DNA of 64,000 bases, taken from the NCBI RefSeq assembly GCF_900163795.1, contig NZ_FWFD01000003.1, positions 288,064-352,063 on the forward strand, written 5' to 3'. This stretch comes from Vagococcus fluvialis bH819. Its GTDB lineage: Bacteria > Bacillota > Bacilli > Lactobacillales > Vagococcaceae. The number at the start of each line of letters is the position of its first letter. The stretch's first letter is position 1. A model generated the notes under the pieces. It did no database searches. It saw only the letters and a program-made list of their open reading frames with translations, and was not told the origin of the DNA. Positions 17,452 through 28,100 of this stretch are shown here, piece by piece. The translations under genes were made by a program, and so were the position numbers.

Positions 17452-18930
17452 TTATCTATTTCTTCTTAAATCTTTTTCGTAGTTACTTTCATTCGAACGA
17501 CTCACTCGGCGAATACGTCCTTTAATCGGCATTGTTTGTAGTGTTTTTAAGACCATTTCACCTTTACCATTTAAAATTTCTACGAATGTTGAGATATCCA
17601 TTAAGTTGATTACCCCAATGTCATCCCCTGTCATGCCATCAATATTGCATAAAGCACCCACGACATCTCCAGGTCTCATTTTTGTTTTCTTACCAGCATT
17701 AATGTGGATTTTCATGATATCATCTTTGAAATCATGACCTTTTTCTTTTTTTAGTGTAGGTTTTTGCGTTTGTTTCATATCAAATTCCATACGATATTTA
17801 TCAACAATCGCTTTTGACGGTCGGTAAGCTTCTTCAATCAACCGATCTTGTGATTCTAAAATTTCATTAAATTGAGCTTTATCACGGTAATTTACTAATG
17901 ACAAGGCTTTACCACTGTTTTCAAATCTGGCAGTACGCCCGATTCTGTGGACATAAGTTTCTGCTTTTTCGGGTAAATCATAGTTTACAACCAAGCCAAT
18001 ATCAGCCACATCAATCCCACGCGCGGCTACATCTGTTGCGACTAAATGTCTGAAGTAACCACGTTTGAAGTCTTGAATCACAGAACTACGATCGCTTTGT
18101 TCCATACCACCATGTAGCATTTCTATTTTAACACCTGCTTTTTGAAGCTCATAAGTTAATTTATCAACCATGATTTTAGTATTACAGAAAATAATACTGC
18201 TCTCTGGATTTTCAACAACTAAAATATCTTTCATTGTTGATAATTTAGTATCTTCTTCGACACGGACGAATTGTTGAAAAATACGTTTTTTAGATTCTTC
18301 ACTCACTTCGATTGCAACTGTTTGCGCTTTTTTTAAATAGCGGTCAGCTAATGATGCAACACCTTTTGGCATAGTCGCTGAAAATAGAGCAGTTGTTCTA
18401 TTATTAGGTAATTCTTTTAAAATTTGTTCTACTTGTTCTATGAATCCCATCGCAAACATTTCATCGGCTTCATCGATAATCACTGTTTTAATTTTAGTTA
18501 AATCAATCGATCCTCTTTCGATATGGTCAAACAATCGCCCTGGTGTCGCAACCACTACATGGGTTCTTTGATTTAAATTTTTAACTTGTGATTGGTAAGA
18601 ACTTTTACCAAACAACGCTTCTACTTTGATTCGTTTGTAACGACCAATATTAAAAATTTCTTCTTTAATTTGTGTCGCTAGCTCTCTTGTCGGTGTTAGG
18701 ACTAAGGCTTGCGGTGCTCTTTCTTCCCACTCCACTAACTCACAAATAGGGATACCAAAAGCAGCCGTTTTCCCACTACCTGTTTGAGATTTTACAATCA
18801 CATCTTTTTTATTTAATAATAATGGTATGACTTCTTGTTGAACTTGGGTTGGTTTTGTATATTTCAAAACATCTAAGGCTTTGATGATTGATTCATCTAA
18901 AGGGTAATTCACAAAATAATTGGTACTCAT
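17452..18930 (-). CDS. dbpA: DEAD-box RNA helicase with DbpA-type RNA-binding domain
   Basis: A 492-residue helicase. Q motif region PTQVQQEVIPLLL, motif I SQTGSGKTAAFGIP, Ia LTPTRELATQI, motif II VIIDEADEMFAMGF, motif III LFSATMP, motif V VATDVAARGIDVADI and motif VI YVHRIGRTAR are all present. The C-terminal region (about residues 415-480) contains RPGDVVGALCNIDGMTGDDI and GVINLMDISTFVEILNG, matching the RNA-binding domain of DbpA/YxiN, which targets hairpin 92 of 23S rRNA during 50S assembly. That domain makes DbpA/YxiN more likely than CshA, but the exact orthologue is not certain. Confidence 0.92.
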   Translation of the reverse strand: MSTNYFVNYPLDESIIKALDVLKYTKPTQVQQEVIPLLLNKKDVIVKSQTGSGKTAAFGIPICELVEWEERAPQALVLTPTRELATQIKEEIFNIGRYKRIKVEALFGKSSYQSQVKNLNQRTHVVVATPGRLFDHIERGSIDLTKIKTVIIDEADEMFAMGFIEQVEQILKELPNNRTTALFSATMPKGVASLADRYLKKAQTVAIEVSEESKKRIFQQFVRVEEDTKLSTMKDILVVENPESSIIFCNTKIMVDKLTYELQKAGVKIEMLHGGMEQSDRSSVIQDFKRGYFRHLVATDVAARGIDVADIGLVVNYDLPEKAETYVHRIGRTARFENSGKALSLVNYRDKAQFNEILESQDRLIEEAYRPSKAIVDKYRMEFDMKQTQKPTLKKEKGHDFKDDIMKIHINAGKKTKMRPGDVVGALCNIDGMTGDDIGVINLMDISTFVEILNGKGEMVLKTLQTMPIKGRIRRVSRSNESNYEKDLRRNR

Positions 18931-19053
18931 TTAATCTACATCCTTCAATTAAACAAGTAAAAATTGTGAGTCCTTCACTTGCCTAAATTTATTTTTTAGC
19001 TTCCACAGTGTACCACGTTTTTGTGAATAACACACGAGAAATGAGCAATAGGT

Positions 19054-20031
19054 TTAGACAAACATAAAATATTCATCTGGTTCTTCTTTGTTTTTCCGAA
19101 TATTTATTAGAATATATTTGAAAGTATTTTCCATCTTAGGCTGCTCCAAAATTCTAAAAATAGAGGTAGCTTGATGACATGTTTCTAATCCTTTTTCCTC
19201 ATCCTCAAAAATTAACTGATACCATCCCTCATAAAATAAAAGACAAGTACTATTGGTTAAATCCATTTGATTTTTCAACATATTTCGAGCCAAAATCAGA
19301 GTTTCTTTCGCCCATACTTGGTGTCTAAAATTAGCAAAATAAGAAAAACTTGAGAAAATAATTTCTGATTTAAATTTCATTATGACATGGAACTGACTTT
19401 CTTTTTCTGTTCTATTAATTGCTAATGGTAACAGTTGATAAATTTGTTCTGCTTTAAAAGTGAATAAAAACATCTTGAATAAAACTAATTCAAAAACACC
19501 CCAATCCTCTACTTTATATAAATAGGTAATCACTGGTTTAGACATTAAATTAATCTCTGCCGTTTCTATTTCAGTTGTTCTTTCTTTTCTATTATTCATA
19601 TTGCCTTCATATGTGTAAATACAGATATCACAATAAATGGAAATAAATCTTTGCCAACTTTTTTTAGAATTCATCTCTGTTTTGATTTTTTTCATCTCAA
19701 TAATCCCAATTTCAAAACTCTTTTTTACCGCTTGATCATTAACAGATAGTAACTTAGCGATATAATAATAAAATTCACTCGTCAAATAACCTCTCAAAAT
19801 CTTAATATCTTCATTAAGTTTTGGATTCTCTTCTAGTTCTCTTAAATAAAAAAACTCCTCCACCGAGACATTAATATTATTAAGCAAACGTTCCATCCTA
19901 TGAAGACTAATATTTGAGTTACCCTTTTCAAATTTACTAATAAAAGAAACACTGTTTAACTCGTCTGAGACTTGCTCTAAGCTAAGTCCCCGATCTTTTC
20001 TAAGCTTTCTAAATAATTTCCCTTCATCCAT
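19054..20031 (-). CDS. Rgg/GadR/MutR-family transcriptional regulator
   Basis: A 325-residue protein with an N-terminal XRE helix-turn-helix (KLFRKLRKDRGLSLEQVSDE, VSFISKFEKGNSNISLHRME) and a long helical C-terminal region typical of Rgg proteins. It is transcribed divergently from an MFS exporter gene starting about 100 bp away, so the shared intergenic region probably holds its operator and the exporter is the likely target. Rgg proteins often bind short hydrophobic peptides; I saw no SHP-like small gene next to it. Family is secure, effector is unknown. Confidence 0.87.
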   Translation of the reverse strand: MDEGKLFRKLRKDRGLSLEQVSDELNSVSFISKFEKGNSNISLHRMERLLNNINVSVEEFFYLRELEENPKLNEDIKILRGYLTSEFYYYIAKLLSVNDQAVKKSFEIGIIEMKKIKTEMNSKKSWQRFISIYCDICIYTYEGNMNNRKERTTEIETAEINLMSKPVITYLYKVEDWGVFELVLFKMFLFTFKAEQIYQLLPLAINRTEKESQFHVIMKFKSEIIFSSFSYFANFRHQVWAKETLILARNMLKNQMDLTNSTCLLFYEGWYQLIFEDEEKGLETCHQATSIFRILEQPKMENTFKYILINIRKNKEEPDEYFMFV

Positions 20032-20128
20032 CTCTTCACCTTTTTTCCACTATAGTAGAATTATCTGATATCACTAGTTTACCTCACTTATACTTAACTT
20101 AACAAATAAATCAACGAGGTGAGCTAAT

Positions 20129-21385
20129 ATGAATACATATTTAACTAATAAAGAATACCGTATTTTAACTAACGCAACTTTGCTTAATGCCATCGGAAAT
20201 AGTCTTTTTAACATTGTTTTCATTGTCTATGCTAGTACACTTCCATTTAATACCTTAGCAGTTTCACTTGCTTCTATTACAATTTTTATTCCAAGCCTCT
20301 TTCAACCTCTTGTTGGGCACTTAGCAGATCACACAAAAGAAAAATTAAAATGGAATATTTACTCTAGGTTAACTCAATTTTTACTCTTTAGTTTGCTTGC
20401 TTTTCTAATTTTATTGAAGCCCTCACTTTTACTATTTATCATTTTACTTTTAATCAATGTTATCGCAGATTGTCTAGGTTTTTTCAGCAGTGCCATTCAA
20501 TTACCGTTCATTAAAGAATTAGTAGATGAAAAGAATTTAAGAGATGTCATGGGTTTTCAAACTGCTCTTCAAACATTGATCCAGTTAATTTTTCAAGGGA
20601 TAGGAGCCATATTAATTGTTCAATTAAATTATAATTTTTCTATCTTTGCCGGAATCAACGCTCTCACCTTTTTAATTGCAGCTCTTATAATTTTAACGCA
20701 TTATTCACTTTTGAAACCATGGAATGATGCTTTAAAAGTAGAGAAAACAATGCAAACTAAAACGAATTCATTTACTAAAGATTTTAAAGAAGTTATTGCT
20801 TTATTAATGAAAAATCCTTATTTAAAAATGATTATTTTCTTCGCTATTTTAATCAACTTACTAACAAGTACCTCTGAATCACTTTTAAATATTTCACTTC
20901 TCACAAAGGAATATCTTTGGATTGGCAATTTGCCCAATACAATTGCGCTGATAGGTATTTTTATTTCAGTCGGTGTTTTAACTGGTTCTTTATTCACTAA
21001 AGATTTCTTTAAAAATGTAAACAGTTCAATCGTTATTACCTTAATATTGGCCAATACAACTCTTATTCCAATTTTTTTAATTTTAGTTCACTCTATCATT
21101 TTGGTTCTCTTGTCTCTTTTTACCCTAGGTTACCTTATTGGGAAACTAAATCCTCGTGTATCAGCTTACATGATTAGTGAAGTACCTCAAGAAAAATTGG
21201 GTATTACAAGTGGTGTTTTTAGTACCTTAGTTTTGGCAGGAGCTCCTGTTGGACAACTTATTTTCTTAGGAACTGCTAATGTGGTGAATGATACTTTAAG
21301 TTGGATTCTTTATGGTGGAGTATCTATTGTTTTTCTAATTATTTCGCTGACATCAAAAAATAAAAATAGGAAAAAAGAAGGTTAG
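20129..21385 (+). CDS. MFS transporter (efflux type)
   Basis: A 418-residue, very hydrophobic protein with about 12 predicted membrane segments in two halves separated by a hydrophilic loop near residues 200-220. The N-terminal half has PSLFQPLVGHLADHTKEKLK, the loop 2-3 signature of the major facilitator superfamily (G-x-L-A-D-x-x-x-x-K/R). It resembles the macrolide-efflux-like MFS_3 group, but the substrate cannot be read from sequence. GAGGTGAG precedes the ATG. The divergent Rgg-like regulator is the probable controller. Confidence 0.88.
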   Translation: MNTYLTNKEYRILTNATLLNAIGNSLFNIVFIVYASTLPFNTLAVSLASITIFIPSLFQPLVGHLADHTKEKLKWNIYSRLTQFLLFSLLAFLILLKPSLLLFIILLLINVIADCLGFFSSAIQLPFIKELVDEKNLRDVMGFQTALQTLIQLIFQGIGAILIVQLNYNFSIFAGINALTFLIAALIILTHYSLLKPWNDALKVEKTMQTKTNSFTKDFKEVIALLMKNPYLKMIIFFAILINLLTSTSESLLNISLLTKEYLWIGNLPNTIALIGIFISVGVLTGSLFTKDFFKNVNSSIVITLILANTTLIPIFLILVHSIILVLLSLFTLGYLIGKLNPRVSAYMISEVPQEKLGITSGVFSTLVLAGAPVGQLIFLGTANVVNDTLSWILYGGVSIVFLIISLTSKNKNRKKEG

Positions 21386-21438
21386 GACTTATTATCGCAA
21401 GGAGCTTTCTTTTGAATCCAAACCATTCTTATTTCATT

Positions 21439-21888
21439 TTATTTTTCTTCTTGATTAACTATCTGTTGAAATACTTGTCTTTCACTAACAATCAATTCAT
21501 TTAAAACAATGGGTGTCAATTGATTATTAATACTATCTTTAATTAGCCATTCAGTCGTTACTGTATCATGCCATTCAATCTCACTTTGATTTTCATCTGC
21601 TAATGATACCTCATAAATAAAATTAAGTTGTTGGTAAGGCAGATCTCCATAATAAAAAAGATTTTCAATACAAGCAACTAGTCGATTAACTGTAATTTTC
21701 AAGTGTGTTTCTTCATAAAATTCTCTAATGATTGCGTCTCCAGTCGTTTCCTTCGTTTTGATTGCTCCACCTGGTAAAGTTTTAACTCCATCTGATTCAT
21801 TCGTTACTAACACTTTCCCATCAATTTCTAGTATGCCACTCACTCTCACATCAAACTTGGTGTCGCCTATCATTGTTCTAGCGTCCAA
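21439..21888 (-). CDS. Nudix hydrolase
   Basis: A protein of about 149 residues with the Nudix box GAIKTKETTGDAIIREFYEE, close to G-x5-E-x7-R-E-U-x-E-E; the last Gly of the consensus is His (EETHL), a conservative departure outside the metal-binding Glu residues. Nudix enzymes hydrolyse nucleoside diphosphates linked to another moiety; the substrate is not assignable. The start is taken as TTG at 21888, 6 nt after GGAGGAGGG; an ATG at 21873 is possible, and a longer reading from 21942 has no ribosome binding site. A TATAAT box lies just upstream, right after the adhesin terminator. Confidence 0.85.
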   Translation of the reverse strand: MDARTMIGDTKFDVRVSGILEIDGKVLVTNESDGVKTLPGGAIKTKETTGDAIIREFYEETHLKITVNRLVACIENLFYYGDLPYQQLNFIYEVSLADENQSEIEWHDTVTTEWLIKDSINNQLTPIVLNELIVSERQVFQQIVNQEEK

Positions 21889-21925
21889 TATAATCCCTCC
21901 TCCAATATTTACTTTATTATACCAA

Positions 21926-21958
21926 AAACGAGGCTGCTCCAAATGTCAGCCTCGCTTT
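21926..21958 (-). terminator. Intrinsic terminator between the giant adhesin and the Nudix gene
   Basis: On the minus strand, GCGAGGCTG - 10-nt loop - CAGCCTCG is followed by TTTTT. It lies downstream of the giant adhesin and its palindromic repeat. Confidence 0.75.
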
Positions 21959-21986
21959 TATTTATACGAATAATTTTTAATAGTCA

Positions 21987-22103
21987 GGGGATAAAAAGTC
22001 TGCTCTCACGACAACTTCACCAAAAACGATCAATCAAAATGACTGATTGTTCGTTTTTGCCTCCAGTTGCTCAGAGCAAAACGACTTTTGCCCCACCCTT
22101 TCA
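21987..22103 (-). repeat. Palindromic intergenic repeat, copy 2 (minus strand)
   Basis: Read on the minus strand it starts GGGTGGGGCAAAAGTCG, continues GAGCAACTGGAG, has its own central hairpin (CAAAAACGA... / ...TCGTTTTTG), and ends GTGAAGTTGTCGTGAGAGC then AGACTTTTTATCCCC. It shares both outer halves with copies 1 and 3 but not the apex. It begins about 6 nt after the stop codon of the adhesin, in the same orientation as that gene. Confidence 0.8.
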
Positions 22104-22108
22104 TGTTC

Positions 22109-25100
22109 TTAATATCTTTTTCTGAAATAAAGCGCCATACCACTCATAGAGATTAGTGATAATCCTACTAACGAAAGTAAGAATAGATTTTTTTCATTTT
22201 CACCTGTTTTTGGTAAATGGCTAGTCGGTGTTTCTCGACCAGTCCACGGCAATCTACGTGTTGGACTAACTGGATCAACCGGTACTAATGGAATTTTTGG
22301 TTTAGGATCCTTTGGTTTTGGTGGTGTAATGCTAGAATCTAACGTGTTCGTAATGGTTGTTCCATTTACACTCGATGTATAGCCCGCCACTGGCAACTCT
22401 TTTACAGTATACTGATAGTCATTTAAAGCTGCATCATGTTTGGGTAAATCATTGAAAGCATAGTGCCAATTACCATTTTTATCTGGTACGACGGTTTGCT
22501 TTCTAACAGGAAGATTACCATTGTTTTGATACAGTTCAACTATGATTGAATCTGGACGTGTATTCCCTTTATTACCATTATCATTCCAAAATTTTTGACC
22601 AGTGATTTCAGTCTTTTGATTATTTTGGTAAGTATTGGTAATATTTTTCCCTATTACTTTACTATCATAATTAGCTACTGGTTGCTCTTTCACTGTATAA
22701 CTATACGCCTCTAACTGATCATCGTATTTTGGTAAATCAGTAAACTCATAAGTCCAATCACCTTTTTTATCTGGTGTTACTTCTTGAGTTTTACCTGACA
22801 TTTTTTTGCCATTTTGATACAAATCAACGGTAATAGCATTTGGTCGAACATTTAATTTATTATCTGCATCATCCCAAATTTTCTTACCTTCAAATTTTAT
22901 TTTATCATCATTTCGGTAAGTATTCGTTATAGTTGTTCCACTGACTTGACTGTCATAATGTGGAACTGTTTGTTCTTTAACGGTATATTGATAGTCATTT
23001 AACTGCTCATCATATTTTGGTAAAGCCTTAAATGTATATTTCCAATTACCATTTTTATCTGGTGTTACTTTTTGAGATCTGAATGGTTGCTTTTCATCAT
23101 TTTGATATAAATCGACCATGATTGAGCCAGGTCTTGAATTAACTTTATTATCAAAATCTTGCCATCTTTTCTCTCCAGAAAGCTCAGTGACTTCGACATT
23201 TTTATAAGTATTAATAATTGTCGTACCTTCAATAACCGTTGTATAATCATCAACTGCTTTTTCTTTTACTGTATACTCGTATAGATTTAAGTCTTTATCA
23301 TATTTTGGTAAGTCTTTAAATTCGTAAGACCACTCACCTTTAGTATTAGCTTTAACTTCTTGTGTTTGGTAAGCTTTTTTACCACCATTTTGATAGAGAT
23401 CTACAGTAATTGATTCAGGACGTACTTTTAGTTTATTGCCTTCATCATTCCACTGTTTTTGACCCTCAACTTTGGTTAAATCTGTATTTTGATACGTATT
23501 AGTAATCGTTGTACCATTGATTTGCGTTTCATAGTGAGCCACAGGTTGTTCTTTCACTGTGTAACGATACTCATCGTAGTTAGCATCATACTTCGGTAAC
23601 TTATCGAATGTATACTTCCAGTCACCTGACTTATTAGGTTCTACCACTTGTGTTTTAAATGGTTTTTCGCCTTCATTTTGATAGAGATCAACTTTAATTG
23701 AATCTGGTCTAGACTTAATTTTATTATTTTCATCAAGCCATTTTTTCTCACCAGAAATTTCCGTCTCATCATCATTACGGTAAGTATTAAGAATATTGTT
23801 ACCTTCTACTTTACTATCGTAATGTGTCACTTCTTGTTCCTTAACCGTATACTTAAATTCTTTTAATTTTTCATCATACTTCGGTAAGTCTTTAAATGTA
23901 TAGTGCCACTCTCCAGATTTGTTCGGTTTCACTATTTCAGTTTTACCTGGCATTTTTTCTCCATTTTGATAGAGATCTACTTTAATCAAACTTGGTCGAA
24001 CATTTAGTTTATCATCTTTATCTGACCATGTTTTTTCACCAGATAATTCAGTTTTAATATCATTAATGTAGGTATTAGTAATCGTCGTTCCTTCTACTTT
24101 ACCGTTGTATTTAGCAACATCCTGTTCTTTCACTGTGTAAACATACTTATCTAGATTAGCATCATACATTGGCAACTCTTCGAACGCATATGACCAATTT
24201 CCTTTTGCATCTCCTGTGACTGTTTGTGTTTTAAACGGTTTTTTATCACCATTTTGATATAAGTCAATTTGGATAGAGGTTGGACGTGTATTTAATTCAT
24301 TGTCTTCATCTTGCCAAATTTTTTGACCCATAATCTCTGTTTTATCATCATTTCGATACGTATTAGTGATTGTTGTACCACTGACTTCACTATCGTAATG
24401 TGGTACTTTTTTCTCACTCACAGTATACGTAAATGGTTCTAATTCTTCGTCATATTTTGGCAAGTCTTTGAATTCATACGACCAATGATTATTTTTATCT
24501 GGTGCCACTGTTTGTTCTTTCATCGGTTCCTTATTACCATTTTGATGAAGATAAACAGTAATTTCACTTGGTCTTTGTTTTAACTTATCGTCTTTATCCT
24601 CTGACCAAACTTTTTCACCCTTAATCAAGGTTACTTCTTTATTTTGATACGTATTAGTGATAGTTGTACCTTCTACTTCACTATCATAATCTTTCACCGT
24701 TTTTTCTTTCACTGTGTATTTGTACTCATTTAATTCATCATCATATTTTGGTAAATCAATAAAGGTATAGTTCCAATTGCCTTCACTATCTGCTTTGACA
24801 TTTTTAGATTTTATTGGTTTTTGGTCATCATTTTGATATAAATAAACTTTGATAGCTTTTGGACGTTTATTCAATTTATTATCAAAATCGTTCCATTTCT
24901 TCTCACCAGAAAGATTAATTTTGTCATTATTTCGATACGTATTAATAATAGTCGTATCCTTAATTTCAGTATTGTAATGAGGGACTTCTCGTTCTTTGAT
25001 TTGATACTCATATTTCTCTAAGTTCTCATCATACTCTGGTAGATTAACAAACTCATATTCCCATTTACCATTTGTATCAGGTGTAACAACTTCTGTTACC

Positions 25101-28100
25101 ATTGGTGCTTTGGATTCACCTTGATATAGATCAACATAAATCGTTGTCGGTCTTGATTCTAATTTGTTATCAAAATCAACCCATTTTTTCTCACCCTTAA
25201 TACCAATCACCCGGTCATTGTCATACGTATTAGTGATCGTTGTATCCTTGATTTCCGTACTATAATGAGGTACTTTTTGCTCTTTCACTGTATAACGGTA
25301 TTCTTCTAATTTATCATCATATTTTGGTAAATCAGTAAATTCATAAGACCATTCACTGGTTCCATTTGATTTCACTAATTCTGTTTTATATGGTTTTTTC
25401 CCTTCATTTTGATAAAGGTCCACTTGGATTGTAGCTGGACGTGAATTAATTTTATCATCATGATCTTGCCATACTTTTTTACCAGAAACTTTAGTTACCT
25501 CTTTATTTTGATAATAGTTAGTAATCATTGTACCATCAACTTCTGTTTTATAATCAGCAATTTTAGGTTCTCTGACCGTGTATTTATACTCTTTTAAATT
25601 AGCGTCATATTTAGGTAGATTAGTAAATTCATATAGCCACTTACCATCGTCACCCTCAACAACTGTTTTCTTATCAATTTTTTTATTATTTTGATATAAT
25701 TCGACTTCAATAGATTCAGGTCGTTTATTTAATTTGTCATCTAAATCGACCCATTTTTTCTCACCCTTAACTTCTGTTTTATCATCATTTCGATAAGTAT
25801 TAAGAATATTAAAGCCATCTACTTCACTATCATAATGATGGACAGGTTGCTCTTTCACTTTATACTCATAAAGTTCTAAATCATCATCATATTTTGGTAG
25901 ATTTTTAAATGAATAGTACCAATAGCCATCGTCATCTGCAATCACTTTTTGTGACTGATACACATCTGTAGAATCAGAACGATATAGATCAACATAAATC
26001 GAAGTTGGTCTAGACTCTAATTTATTGTCTTGATCATCCCAAGCTTTATAACCTTTAATTTCTGTTTCATCTTTATTATCATAAGTGTTGGTAATTGTCG
26101 AGACATTAGTTACGTGATCATCTACGATTACACCACTATAACCTGGGACTTTCATTTCTCTAACCGTGTATTTATAAAGATCTAATTTTTTATCATACTT
26201 AGGTAAATTCGTAAATTCATAACTCCAAGAACCATTTTCATTTGGTATTACTTTTTGGGTCCTGTAAGGTATTTTACCATTATTACGATATAAATTGACT
26301 TGAATACTATTAGGTCTTTTGTTTAGTTTATTATTCTCATCCTCCCATTTTTTGTTAACAAGGACAGATGTTTTATCATCTACAACTATCGTATTAACAA
26401 TCGCTGGTCGATTAGAATTAATGATAGTACTCGTATAATTATCAACTGGTTTTTCTTTTACCGTATAAGTATATTTATCTAACTTATCATCATAGACTGG
26501 TAGATCCTTAAACGAATACTTCCATCCATCTTGCTCACTGTTAATGGTTTGGGTAACTTCTTTTCCATCTTTATCGAGCATTAGATTACCATTTTGATGT
26601 AGTTCAACAGTAATTGATTCTGGACGTCTACCTAGTTTGTCATCTTCATCAAACCAGATTTTTTCGCCTTCTAATTTAGTTAATTCGTCATTTCGATAGG
26701 TATTTTTAATATCGTAACCATCAACTTTTGAATCATAACCAGAAATAGATTGTTCTTTCACTGTATACGTATATTCTTTTAGTTGACCATCATACTTAGG
26801 TAAATCCTCAAACATGTAAGACCAATTTCCGTTGTTATCTGCTTTGACCTCTTTCACATCATAAGGCAATTCACGACCACTTTGGTAAAGTTCAATTTTA
26901 ATCGTTTCTGGACGAATTAATAACTTATTATCTAAATCATCCCAAGTCTTTTTACCGTCAATTTTGATTTTATCAGTATTACGATATTTATTAACAATAT
27001 TAATTTCTGTTGGGCTGTTAACAATTATATTTGTTTTGTACTTATCCACAGCAAGCTCTTCTATAGAATAAACATACTCTTTTCCTTCATCATCATACTT
27101 AGGTAGATCTTTAAAATCATATTTCCAATTCGTTACTAAGCCAACTTTTTGAGAAACAGCTTGATAGTTTTCATCAATCATTGGATTACCATTTTGATAA
27201 AGAACAACAGTGATATAACCTGGTCGTTGTTGCAATGTATTATTTTCATCATCCCAAATTTTTTCACCAGATAGATGTGTTAATTCAGTTACTTTCTCAG
27301 ACTGATTGATAAAATTAGGTCCGTCTTTAATTTGAGTATACCCTTCAATCTCTTCTTCTTGAGCTGTATAGATATTCTTACGACCATCTTCATCGTAAAC
27401 TAATAAGTCTGTAAATGTATGTTGCCACTTATTGGTTTCTGATAATTCTACTTGCTGTGTTGTAGGATTACCATTTTTGAATAATGTTACTTTTACGATA
27501 CCAGGTCTAGTTGTAAGAGCGTTATTAAAATCATCCCAAGATTTACTGACACTTAGCTCAGTCTTTTCAGTATTGATGTATTTATTAGTAATGACATACT
27601 CTCTAACTCTCTTATCGCTATCTTTTGATTCCTCAATACTCGTTGTATAATCTGCCACATTTTCCTTAATTTGATAAGGAATTTCATTTCCTAATTTATC
27701 ATATACTGGGTAATCCTTATCAAACTCCCAAGCCCAATTTTTAGATTCATCTGTTTTCGTTTCGTCAATTTTAGTATCATCAACATAAAGTCCAACTGTG
27801 ATTTCATTTGGACGATGTTTGGCATCCTCGTTATGCTCTATCCAATTTTTAATTCCTTTGAATCTTACTGTTTCATTATTAACATAATGGTTAGTGATGT
27901 CAAAGCCATCAATTTCAGATGTGTAACCCTCTGTACCACCTAGCATAAATTCTTTCACAAAATACTCTAAGAGGTCACCTTGTTTATCATATTTAGGTAA
28001 TTCAGTGAATTCGTATTTCCAACCGTCCGCAGACGTTACCAATTTATTAGCTACTAATTTTGGTTCCGAATTTTTTTCTGTTTTTGAATACAATTGAATG

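Noticed and set aside
19900..20140. A short hydrophobic peptide (SHP) gene next to the Rgg-like regulator
   Set aside because: The roughly 100 bp between regulator and exporter holds no short frame with a ribosome binding site.
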